From Allobranchiibius sp038199265 (GTDB lineage Bacteria; Actinomycetota; Actinomycetes; Actinomycetales; Dermatophilaceae): 12,777 nt of DNA. The notes beneath the pieces were generated by a model. The model searched no databases, had not been told where the DNA came from, and saw only the letters and a program-made list of their open reading frames with translations. Positions 1 through 6,353 of the stretch are shown piece by piece. Location of the stretch: the NCBI GenBank assembly GCA_038199265.1, contig JBBPZD010000084.1, forward strand, positions 1 to 12,777. The letters are read 5' to 3'. The position numbers were made by a program, and so were the translations under genes. How positions within the stretch are numbered: position 1 is the first letter of the stretch; every line of letters begins with the position of its first letter.

Positions 1-2273
1 CCGGGCAGTCCACTGACCCCTATCGTGAGTGACCGACCCGCGCCCAGGGCCGTGCCGACCCGATTGAAGGAGGTGCCCTTGCGGGTGTCAACCAGTCGCA
101 CCGGTCCGACGGATGTCAATTGAGTCGCGCCGACCGGTAGCACCGAACCGGTGCTCGCCACCAGTCCCGATCCGGAGCTGTTGCGCGCAGCAACGGAGAA
201 TCGGTACGCCGTTCCGTTGCGTAACCCGGTCACCGTCACCTTGCGTGCTCCCGCATTGACAGCGACCACCCGACCACCAGGCGACGTTGTCACGGAGTAC
301 CCCGCGACCGGACCACCCGAGGTCGGCGGTACCCACCGCACAGTCGAGGAACCGTTCGCGACATCGGCGTACAGCTGGGACGGCATTCCAGGCACCGCTG
401 GCGCCGCAGGCTGGGTGGGAGGTGGTGACGACATCGGTCGGAACCACATCGCGTCGACCGCGAACGGGGTGCGCGCCGGGCTACCACCGTTGTCCCCGAC
501 ATGCACGACGACAGTCCCCGCAGAGCGCAGCGTGAAGGAGCCGACCGAACGGTAGCCCTTGACCCCTGCCTGATCCAGGACGGAGTTCACGGACACCCCG
601 GCGCCGCGGATCGAGTAGCGGGCCCGGCCGGTGCTGTTGTCCGAGGGCAGATAGGCCATCGCGCTGTAGGTGCCGGGCGTCAGATACATCGACCAACTCG
701 CGCCGTTCACCTCAGCGGACGTGCCACTGCTACCGCTCCAGGCAGCGTGACTACGCAGGCCCTGTCCGGTCATCGAGCGCCACGACGACATCGGACCCGT
801 CCAGCCGAAATTCGGTCCGACGGGACCGGTGGTGTGAGCCCCGTAGTTCACGGGGGTTGCATTTCCGGCAAGTTTCGCATCGATCCAGTTGGCGTCCAGC
901 TGCATCCGGACGCCGCCCCACGTCTCGGAGATGTTGCCCGCGTACTGATGCAGTCGCTGGTGGTCGGCCCAGGTGGAGTCGGAGAAACGGGGATAGGAGG
1001 ATTGCGCACGGCTGGAGGCAATCCCGTTCCAATAGGCGAACCACACGTGGTCCGGCGCGGCGAAACTGCTGCCGGCGCCGCCCATGTCGCTCATCACGGA
1101 GCCCGGGCCTCCGTACACCCCGGACAAGTACCCCGAGCGGTGCAACACGCTCGTCCATGCCGAGAGGAAGGACAGCACGGTGGACCGGCAGGAATCACCC
1201 GCTCCGTAGTCCTCCATGTCGTAGTAGATGGGGCGGCCGGTTCCGATCCCGAACTTGCGGGCCTTGGCGATCGCGTCGGTAGCGGCTGCCGACCCCTGGC
1301 TCGACGCCGATGCGGTAGAAATGGTCGCCAGCCCCCGCTGGGTGACACACGGGGCCTGTAGCCCCACGTAGATCGGCATCAGACCCCAGCCCTCGGCGCT
1401 CACCGACGACACCCACGACGCAGAGAGGTTTCCGTCACCGCAGGCACGCAGTGAGCCACCGATATAGATCCCGGCCGCCCGGTATCGCGAGGCCTTCCAC
1501 GCCCTCATGGTGGACAGTGAGGGCGCTGCGCAGGTGTCCATGCCCAAGCCGGTGAACCCTCCCCCGCTACCACCGGTCGACGACGCGAAGGGGGCGACTT
1601 TGCCCGCCCCCGACGACGCGCTCGGTGCAGATCCGACGGTTGATGGTGTGACAGACGGGCTGTTCCGGGCCCCTTCAAGATCCGCGTGCGGCACGGCACC
1701 TGCCGTAGGCGTCACCGTCTTCAGCACGGTGTCGATGCTGCTGCGTGATGATCCCCAGGTCGTCTGGACCACCACCTGACGGCCGGCCACCGCAGCAACC
1801 TGTTCGTGTGACGTCTCGTTCACCATCACCCTGGCCGACATCACCCCGACCTTGTCGGCGGGCGCCCGGACCGGAGCGGCGGAGGGGGCGAGCCAGAGGG
1901 TGTCAGCCCGTCCGACGGCGTGAGCGGGGCAGTCCTGCTGCTCGGAGGCAGCGCCGAGGTAGACCGTGGCTACATCCAGACGCACGCAGGCACTAGGGGT
2001 CTCGTCGAGATCGACCACCCGCCAGTTACCAGGCACCCGTGCAGAGACTCCACCGTAGGAGACAGAGCGGGTAACGCCAGCGCTGGACGGCGGCGATGCG
2101 GGCGCGGGCGCGCTGAGCACGGATGGAACTGCCGTCGGTGCGGGCGCGGGGTCGGCGGCGGCAGAGGGAAGGGGTCCACCCACCCCAGCAAGACCTGTGG
2201 CGACAGCGAGCGCGAGGAGCCCGATCGCTGGCTTGAGAACAGACAGTGAACGGGGTCCACGGTGAACTGACAC
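1..2273 (-). CDS. Secreted multidomain protein with glycoside-hydrolase-like (DUF1906/Rv2525c-like) domain, C-terminus cut by the window edge
   Basis: At least 757 codons, open to the left edge. The GTG start at 2273 follows AGGAG with a 5-base spacer; the ATG at 2310 is out of frame. Residues 1-40 look like a signal peptide: basic start (HRGPR), hydrophobic stretch 16-32 and a likely AAA|DP cleavage site. A small domain at about 66-130 has Cys96 and Cys115 and resembles a segment I recall from other actinobacterial DUF1906 proteins. A Ser/Gly/Ala/Thr-rich linker ends near 240. The GH25-like TIM-barrel domain (about 243-465) has GMDTC at 244-248, IYIGG at 269, the acidic motif YYDMEDY at 350-356 and DANW at 460. 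A beta-sandwich resembling golvesin/xanthan-lyase C-terminal domains spans about 484-612, a fibronectin type III domain about 625-715, and RLVDTR at 726-731 starts a domain common in actinobacterial wall proteins. I infer an extracellular, wall- or polysaccharide-directed protein; the substrate is unknown. It is separated from nusB by 168 bases and is probably transcribed on its own. Confidence 0.85.
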   Translation of the reverse strand, partial: MSVHRGPRSLSVLKPAIGLLALAVATGLAGVGGPLPSAAADPAPAPTAVPSVLSAPAPASPPSSAGVTRSVSYGGVSARVPGNWRVVDLDETPSACVRLDVATVYLGAASEQQDCPAHAVGRADTLWLAPSAAPVRAPADKVGVMSARVMVNETSHEQVAAVAGRQVVVQTTWGSSRSSIDTVLKTVTPTAGAVPHADLEGARNSPSVTPSTVGSAPSASSGAGKVAPFASSTGGSGGGFTGLGMDTCAAPSLSTMRAWKASRYRAAGIYIGGSLRACGDGNLSASWVSSVSAEGWGLMPIYVGLQAPCVTQRGLATISTASASSQGSAAATDAIAKARKFGIGTGRPIYYDMEDYGAGDSCRSTVLSFLSAWTSVLHRSGYLSGVYGGPGSVMSDMGGAGSSFAAPDHVWFAYWNGIASSRAQSSYPRFSDSTWADHQRLHQYAGNISETWGGVRMQLDANWIDAKLAGNATPVNYGAHTTGPVGPNFGWTGPMSSWRSMTGQGLRSHAAWSGSSGTSAEVNGASWSMYLTPGTYSAMAYLPSDNSTGRARYSIRGAGVSVNSVLDQAGVKGYRSVGSFTLRSAGTVVVHVGDNGGSPARTPFAVDAMWFRPMSSPPPTQPAAPAVPGMPSQLYADVANGSSTVRWVPPTSGGPVAGYSVTTSPGGRVVAVNAGARKVTVTGLRNGTAYRFSVAARNSSGSGLVASTGSVLPVGATQLTSVGPVRLVDTRKGTSFNRVGTALGAGRSLTIGVSGLP

Positions 2274-2278
2274 TGGGG

Positions 2279-2283
2279 CTCCT
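2279..2283 (-). promoter_or_regulatory. Ribosome binding site AGGAG deciding the GTG start at 2273
   Basis: AGGAG on the minus strand sits 5 bases before GTG at 2273. It selects this GTG over the upstream ATG codons near 2310 and 2331, which are in other frames, and the peptide that follows has signal-peptide character. Confidence 0.7.
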
Positions 2284-2329
2284 GTGAGGTATCCGAGAAG
2301 GGGCTCCCATAAAGTGCCACACCGTATTC

Positions 2330-2345
2330 ACTTTTTGCGGTCTTA
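2330..2345. repeat. Direct repeat copy 1 (ACTTTTTGCGGTCTTA)
   Basis: It matches the copy at 2400-2416 except for one inserted base and two substitutions. Both copies are in the spacer between nusB and the secreted-protein gene, 70 bases apart start to start, which places them on nearly the same helical face if the period is 10-10.5 bp. They are candidate regulator sites; no known consensus is recognised. Confidence 0.5.
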
Positions 2346-2365
2346 AGTCCTACCCAAAAACAACC

Positions 2366-2383
2366 TGCACAATGGATAGTGCA
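2366..2383. repeat. Palindrome TGCAC-N8-GTGCA
   Basis: Two perfect 5-base arms are separated by 8 bases, between the two direct repeats and about 93 bases upstream of the GTG start at 2273. Dyads of this size are typical of dimeric regulator operators, but the arms are short and chance occurrence is possible. I do not recognise a specific regulator family. Confidence 0.35.
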
Positions 2384-2399
2384 CCTGATATCGCACGAA

Positions 2400-2416
2400 A
2401 CTTTTTAACGGCCTTA
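2400..2416. repeat. Direct repeat copy 2 (ACTTTTTAACGGCCTTA)
   Basis: This is the partner of the copy at 2330-2345. It overlaps a small inverted repeat, AACGG-CCTTA-CCGTT (2407-2421), which is flanked by T runs on both sides. The two copies share ACTTTTT, then CGG, then CTTA. It lies closer to the nusB stop (2442) than to the downstream start codon. Confidence 0.5.
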
Positions 2417-2441
2417 CCGTTTTTAGTATGCCCGAGACCAT

Positions 2442-2852
2442 TCAGACCAGAGTGTGTTTGATCTGCGCTATCTGCGACAATAATCCACTCAGGAACTGCG
2501 GTGATGAATCAGTCGAAAGTTCACCCGCAAGGTGCGCGGCCTCTGCAATCGCGACTTTCTCCGGCACGTCCTCATTGAAAGCCAATTCCCAGACCGCAAG
2601 CCGCAACAAGGCCCTGTCGACAGACGGCATCCGATCCATCGGCCAGTCGGTGTAGGTCTGAATCGTCTCGTTGATGACGCCCCAGTGCGACACCACCCCC
2701 CGCACCAGTTCCGCGGTGTACTCCGGCAACGGCGCAGGAGTGACCGGCACCAGCACCCGCTCGTCGAGCAGGGTGATCGCGTTGATCCCACGCTGCTCGG
2801 CCTCGAAAAGGAGGTCGAGCGCGCGCTTACGAGCCTTGGTGCGGGCGCCCAT
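2442..2852 (-). CDS. nusB: Transcription antitermination factor NusB
   Basis: 136 residues, a normal length for NusB. This all-helical cytoplasmic protein pairs with NusE (S10) on boxA RNA and supports rRNA antitermination. Family features are visible: the basic N-terminus TKARKRALDLLFEAEQRG (residues 5-22), the helix ending in LVRGVVSH (49-56), MPSVDRALLRLAVWEL (74-89) and a C-terminal segment with the conserved PQFLSGLLSQIA (117-128). The ATG at 2852 begins 2 bases after the efp stop (TGAGCATG), so it is likely translated by coupling from efp; no strong Shine-Dalgarno sequence is visible. This is the last gene of the efp-nusB pair. No clear U-tract terminator follows the stop on this strand. 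Confidence 0.96.
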   Translation of the reverse strand: MGARTKARKRALDLLFEAEQRGINAITLLDERVLVPVTPAPLPEYTAELVRGVVSHWGVINETIQTYTDWPMDRMPSVDRALLRLAVWELAFNEDVPEKVAIAEAAHLAGELSTDSSPQFLSGLLSQIAQIKHTLV

Positions 2853-2854
2853 GC

Positions 2855-3415
2855 TCAGCTCACTCGACCGAGATACGAACCGTCACGGGTGTCGACCTTG
2901 ACCTTGGTACCGATGTTCAGGAAGAGAGGAACCGAGATTTCGGCGCCCGTTTCGAGCGTTGCAGGCTTGGTGCCGCCCGTCGAACGGTCACCCTGTAGGC
3001 CCGGCTCGGTATGGGTGATCTCAAGCACGACGGAGGTGGGCAGCTCGACATAAAGCACAGTGCCCTCATGGGTGGCGACGATGGCCTCGTTATTCTCCAG
3101 CAAATAGTCCACAGCCGAACCGACGGTTGCAGCGGGGATGGTGACCTGGTCGTAATTCTTCACGTCCATGAAAACGTAGTCGGCGCCGTCTTTATAGAGA
3201 TATTGCATATCGCTACGATCCACGGTCGCGGTCTCAACCTTCAGACCAGCGTTGAACGTCTTGTCGACTACCTTCCCGGACAGCACGTTCTTCAACTTGG
3301 TGCGCACGAAAGCAGGGCCCTTGCCAGGCTTGACGTGCTGAAATTCCACCACCGTCCACAACTGCTTATCGATGGACAGAACCATGCCATTCTTCAGTTC
3401 GTTCGTGCTCGCCAC
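2855..3415 (-). CDS. efp: Translation elongation factor P
   Basis: 186 residues, the standard EF-P length. It binds between the P and E sites of stalled ribosomes and promotes peptide-bond formation at consecutive prolines. The three beta-barrel domains are intact: an N-terminal KOW-like domain with the tip loop PGKGP at 30-34 (Lys32 at the tip), a middle OB domain, and a C-terminal OB domain with the family signature region at about 150-169 (KPATLETGAEISVPLFLNIG). Start: GTG at 3415, 8 bases downstream of GAAGGAAG, a strong binding site. The proline-flanked lysine is the PGKGP subtype known in actinobacteria, for which a working unmodified lysine has been reported; no EpmA-type modification gene is in this window. 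It is 107 bases from aroB and 2 bases from nusB. Confidence 0.97.
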   Translation of the reverse strand: MASTNELKNGMVLSIDKQLWTVVEFQHVKPGKGPAFVRTKLKNVLSGKVVDKTFNAGLKVETATVDRSDMQYLYKDGADYVFMDVKNYDQVTIPAATVGSAVDYLLENNEAIVATHEGTVLYVELPTSVVLEITHTEPGLQGDRSTGGTKPATLETGAEISVPLFLNIGTKVKVDTRDGSYLGRVS

Positions 3416-3522
3416 GGGCGTGTCTTCCTTCGGTTGCGTAGGTGCGGGATCGCCGAAGTGCCGCTCAGAGGTCTCGGGCGAATGCCGGGCGAGTCTACCG
3501 GGCCGTGGGGATTCGCCCCGAA
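3416..3522 (-). promoter_or_regulatory. aroB-efp spacer, probable efp-nusB promoter/leader region with alternative hairpins
   Basis: This is the only spacer over 20 bases between alaS and nusB. On the minus strand GGGGCGAAT, just after the aroB stop, can pair locally (GGGG-CGAAT-CCCC, 3507-3519) or with ATTCGCCC further on (GGGCGAAT at 3511-3518 against 3476-3483, 8 bp). TAGACT (3492-3497) fits a TANNNT -10 element, but no good -35 is visible 16-18 bases upstream. The arrangement suits either weak termination after aroB or an efp leader. M. tuberculosis has aroQ(aroD) and pepQ between aroB and efp; both are absent here. Confidence 0.4.
3424..3431 (-). promoter_or_regulatory. Strong ribosome binding site GAAGGAAG for efp
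   Basis: GAAGGAAG on the minus strand lies 8 bases before the GTG at 3415. It fixes the efp start and is one of the best Shine-Dalgarno matches in the window, which fits high expression of EF-P. Confidence 0.75.
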
Positions 3523-4599
3523 TCAGCGGGTTGTGGTGACTGCTCCGTAGGCGGCCTGCAGGTCTTCCAGGCGGGGGCCCTCCAAGCGGCTCGTCTCACC
3601 TATTTCGGTCAGGACGACAAAACGCAGTAGTTCACCGCGGGTCTTCTTGTCCCGGCGCATCGCTGTCAGCAACTGTTCCCAGCGATCGGCCCGGTAGCTG
3701 GTGGGCAGACCAAGGGATGTCAGCACCGCACGGTGCTGGGCCACGAGCGCAGCGTCGATGAGTCCCGCGCGCATCGCCAACTCAGCGACGAACACCATGC
3801 CCACGGCCACTGCGTCACCATGGCGCCAGGTGTACTGCTCGACCTGCTCGATGGCGTGGGCAAAGGAGTGGCCGTAGTTCAAGATCTCCCGCAGCGAAGA
3901 CTCTTTGAGATCAGCAGCGACGACTTTCGCTTTGACGGCAACCGCGCGCCGCACGAGTTCCGCGAGCACCTCTCCCGCCGGATCGCAGGCGGCCGACGGG
4001 TCGGCGCAGACCAGATCCAGGATGACGGGGTCGGCGATGAATCCACATTTGACGACCTCTGCCATACCGGCGATGAGGTCGGCACGCGGAAGGGTTCGTA
4101 AGGCATCCAGGTCACATAGAACAGCAGTCGGTTCGTGGAAGGAACCCACCAGGTTCTTGCCCTCTGGGGTGTTGATCCCGGTCTTACCACCGACAGCAGC
4201 ATCGACCATCCCGAGCAGGGTCGTCGGCACCTGGATGACGCGGACCCCTCTCAGCCAGGTCGCTGCCACGAAGCCCGCCAGGTCGGTGGTGGCTCCTCCG
4301 CCCATCCCGATCACGACGTCGGTACGCGTGAAACCCGCTCGACCCAGGACACCCCACAGGTGAGCTGCGACGTCCGCGGTCTTGCCCGCTTCGGCGTCAG
4401 GAAGCTCGTGGACGATGACTGTGCGATTCTCCGTCGACAGCGCCTGCACGACGGCGCCAACCCGGTCCGCCAACGCCGGGGCGTGCACCAACAGAACGCG
4501 TGCTGCGTCCGCAGGGACAACCTTCGGCAGCTGAGCGAGCACACCAGGACCGATGGTGACGTCGTAGACGTCCCCGACCGGGATCACTGTCTGGTTCAC
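3523..4599 (-). CDS. aroB: 3-dehydroquinate synthase
   Basis: 358 residues, normal for AroB. It converts DAHP to 3-dehydroquinate, the second step of the shikimate pathway, using NAD and a divalent metal. Visible motifs are the NAD-binding GMGGGATTD (98-106), PTTLLGMVDAAVGGKTGIN (125-143), the metal ligands Glu181 (GMAEVVK), His244 (NYGHSFAHAIE) and His260 (RHGDAVAVGM), and KDKKTRG-like basic residues near 315. The GTG at 4599 is chosen because it overlaps the aroK stop as GTGA and gives the family's usual N-terminus, VNQTVIPVG. The same frame happens to stay open far upstream through aroK, but that stretch has no homology and is a G+C-rich artefact. The gene is coupled to aroK and is the last of the four aro genes; the spacer to efp follows. 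Confidence 0.96.
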   Translation of the reverse strand: MNQTVIPVGDVYDVTIGPGVLAQLPKVVPADAARVLLVHAPALADRVGAVVQALSTENRTVIVHELPDAEAGKTADVAAHLWGVLGRAGFTRTDVVIGMGGGATTDLAGFVAATWLRGVRVIQVPTTLLGMVDAAVGGKTGINTPEGKNLVGSFHEPTAVLCDLDALRTLPRADLIAGMAEVVKCGFIADPVILDLVCADPSAACDPAGEVLAELVRRAVAVKAKVVAADLKESSLREILNYGHSFAHAIEQVEQYTWRHGDAVAVGMVFVAELAMRAGLIDAALVAQHRAVLTSLGLPTSYRADRWEQLLTAMRRDKKTRGELLRFVVLTEIGETSRLEGPRLEDLQAAYGAVTTTR

Positions 4600-5126
4600 A
4601 GGTGGTCTCGAACAGTGTCCGGGCCGGCCTCGAGCAGGGCAGCAACCTGGTCGACCACCGCACGCGCGGAGATACCTGCGGTATCGACACGCCAGGTGGC
4701 AAGGGCCTCGTACGTCGGCCGGCGGGCATCCATCATCATCGTCCAAGTAGCCCGCGGGTTGATCGCCAACAACGGTCGGGACCCGTCGAATCCGACCCGA
4801 CCGGCAGCGTCTTTGATGCGTACATCGAGGAACACGACCGGGGCATCTCGCAGGAGATCTGCTGTGAGGGGGTGCATCGCGGCCCCCCCGCCCAGCGCGA
4901 GCACGCCCTCGGCCTGCACCCCGTGGGAGACCGCCTCCGCTTCTAAGGTCCGGAAGGCTGGTTCCCCCTGCTGGATGAAGATGTCGGAGATGCTCATGCC
5001 GGCCTGCTGCTCGACCATCTGATCGGTGTCTGTGAACGGCACCCCCAGCCGGTGGGCCAACAGCCGCCCGACGGTCGTCTTGCCCGCCCCCGGGGGGCCG
5101 ATCAGGACTGCAATGACGTTCACCAT
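4596..5126 (-). CDS. aroK: Shikimate kinase
   Basis: 176 residues. It phosphorylates shikimate to shikimate 3-phosphate with ATP (pathway step 5). The P-loop GPPGAGKTT is at 10-18. Shikimate-binding residues are in DTD (33-35), Arg59 (EPAFRTLE) and GGG (79-81); the lid arginine Arg117 is in GSRPLL, and RRPTY follows at 135-139. The length matches other shikimate kinases. The ATG at 5126 is preceded by GGAGA with a 7-base spacer and overlaps the aroC stop as ATGGTGA (7 bases); a GTG directly after it is an equally coupled alternative. Its own stop overlaps the aroB start by 4 bases, so expression is tied to both neighbours. Confidence 0.96.
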   Translation of the reverse strand: MVNVIAVLIGPPGAGKTTVGRLLAHRLGVPFTDTDQMVEQQAGMSISDIFIQQGEPAFRTLEAEAVSHGVQAEGVLALGGGAAMHPLTADLLRDAPVVFLDVRIKDAAGRVGFDGSRPLLAINPRATWTMMMDARRPTYEALATWRVDTAGISARAVVDQVAALLEAGPDTVRDHL

Positions 5127-6340
5127 GTGCGCATCTCCGACGGAATTGCCTCGAGGTAGGACAAGTGGTTGCGCGCGGTTTCGCTGACGCTGTCACCACC
5201 GAACTTCTCCAGGCAGGCCTCGGCAATCACCAATGCCACCATCGCCTCGGCGACCACTCCGGCAGCGGGAACCGCGCATACGTCGGAGCGCTGGTGGATA
5301 GCGGTAGCGGCCTCGCCGGTCGCGGTATCGATGGTGCGCAGCGCCCGGGGCACGGTCGAGATGGGTTTCATCGCCGCACGTACCCGCAGCACCTCACCGG
5401 TCGACATGCCACCCTCGGTGCCGCCCGCCCGGCCGGTTACCCGCCGCACGACCCCGTCCTCGCGGACGATCTCGTCGTGCGCCAGCGAACCGGGCCGTGC
5501 TGCTGTACGGAAGCCGTCACCCACCTCGACACCCTTGATGGCCTGAATGCCCATCAGCGCCGCGGCCAGTCTGGAATCCAACCGTCGATCCCAGTGCACG
5601 TGCGACCCGAGGCCCGGGGGCAGGTCGTAGGCAAGCACCTCGACCACACCGCCGAGCGTGTCGCCTTCTCGCTTGGCGGCATCGACCGCCGCGACCATTG
5701 CTGCGGATCCCTGGGCACTCAACGTACGCACCGGGTCGGCGTCGAGCTGATCGACATCGTCGGGGTCGGGCAAAGGTGCGTCATCGGCGACCTGAGCGCC
5801 ACCGATCGCCACTGTGTGCGACACCAGCCGGATGCCGTACGCAGCCTGCAGGAACCGAGCCGCCACTTCTCCCAGTGCGACTCGGGCAGCCGTCTCACGC
5901 GCCGATGCCCGTTCCAGGATCAGGCGGGCTTCGTCGAAGTCGTACTTCTGCATGCCGACCAGATCTGCGTGACCGGGACGCGGGCGGGTCAGCGGCTTGT
6001 TTCGTGCCAGTTCCTTCGGAGCCCCCACATCATCGGCGTCCTGCAGCGCGGCTTCGTCGACGGGATCCGGGCTCATCACCGTTTCCCATTTGGGCCATTC
6101 GGTGTTCGCGATGGTGATCGCGACCGGTGAGCCAATGGTGCGCCCGTGGCGGACACCGCCGGTGAACTGCACTTGGTCCTGCTCGAATTTCATCCGGGCG
6201 CCACGCCCGTACCCAAGTCGACGGCGTGCGAGCGCAGCAACGAGATCGGCCGACGTTACGGGAATCCCCGCCGGTAGACCCTCGATAACCGCGGTCAGGG
6301 AAGGACCGTGGGACTCCCCGGCTGTTAACCAACGCAACAT
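5120..6340 (-). CDS. aroC: Chorismate synthase
   Basis: 406 residues. It converts EPSP to chorismate with reduced FMN, the last step of the shikimate pathway. Family signatures are MLRWLTAGESHGPSL at the N-terminus (His11), GRGARMKFEQD (45-55), RPGHADLVGMQKY (121-133), ERASARETAARVA (143-155), DRRLDSRLAAALMGIQAIKGVE in the middle and GTEGGMSTGE towards the C-terminus. The ATG at 6340 is preferred over the in-frame upstream start at 6388 because the protein family begins exactly with this sequence. The start lies 13 bases after the aroE stop and has no visible Shine-Dalgarno sequence (CAAAATCCTGCTT precedes it), so it probably depends on reinitiation from aroE. It overlaps aroK by 7 bases. Confidence 0.96.
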   Translation of the reverse strand: MLRWLTAGESHGPSLTAVIEGLPAGIPVTSADLVAALARRRLGYGRGARMKFEQDQVQFTGGVRHGRTIGSPVAITIANTEWPKWETVMSPDPVDEAALQDADDVGAPKELARNKPLTRPRPGHADLVGMQKYDFDEARLILERASARETAARVALGEVAARFLQAAYGIRLVSHTVAIGGAQVADDAPLPDPDDVDQLDADPVRTLSAQGSAAMVAAVDAAKREGDTLGGVVEVLAYDLPPGLGSHVHWDRRLDSRLAAALMGIQAIKGVEVGDGFRTAARPGSLAHDEIVREDGVVRRVTGRAGGTEGGMSTGEVLRVRAAMKPISTVPRALRTIDTATGEAATAIHQRSDVCAVPAAGVVAEAMVALVIAEACLEKFGGDSVSETARNHLSYLEAIPSEMRTW

Positions 6341-6353
6341 AAGCAGGATTTTG

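Larger units (their letters stand above)
2274..2441 (-). promoter_or_regulatory. A+T-rich spacer upstream of the secreted DUF1906 gene
   Basis: This is the only clearly A+T-rich stretch in the window: bases 2331-2430 contain 42 G+C by count, while the flanking genes are visibly much richer. It carries the direct repeats and palindrome listed separately and must hold whatever promoter drives the gene starting at 2273. TACGGT on the minus strand (2321-2326) fits the loose actinobacterial TANNNT -10 pattern, but no convincing -35 lies 16-18 bases upstream, so I do not assign a promoter. I see no known riboswitch consensus and no open frame of interest. Confidence 0.45.

Noticed and set aside
501..1361. 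Long plus-strand open frame opposite the secreted protein gene
   Set aside because: It is low-complexity Arg/Gly/Pro-rich, matches no family, and lies wholly opposite a frame with clear domains. Such frames are expected in G+C-rich DNA.
4135..5022. 295-residue plus-strand open frame opposite aroB/aroK
   Set aside because: The opposite strand carries intact P-loop and active-site motifs. The plus-strand product has no recognisable domain or ribosome binding site.
3523..5226. Apparent aroK-aroB fusion, because the aroB frame is open upstream through all of aroK
   Set aside because: The upstream part of that frame reads as basic low-complexity sequence, while shikimate kinase is in another frame. 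The GTGA overlap at 4596-4599 explains two separate proteins.
5165..6130. 321-residue plus-strand open frame opposite aroC
   Set aside because: It is a shadow of a highly conserved chorismate synthase; the translation shows no family features.
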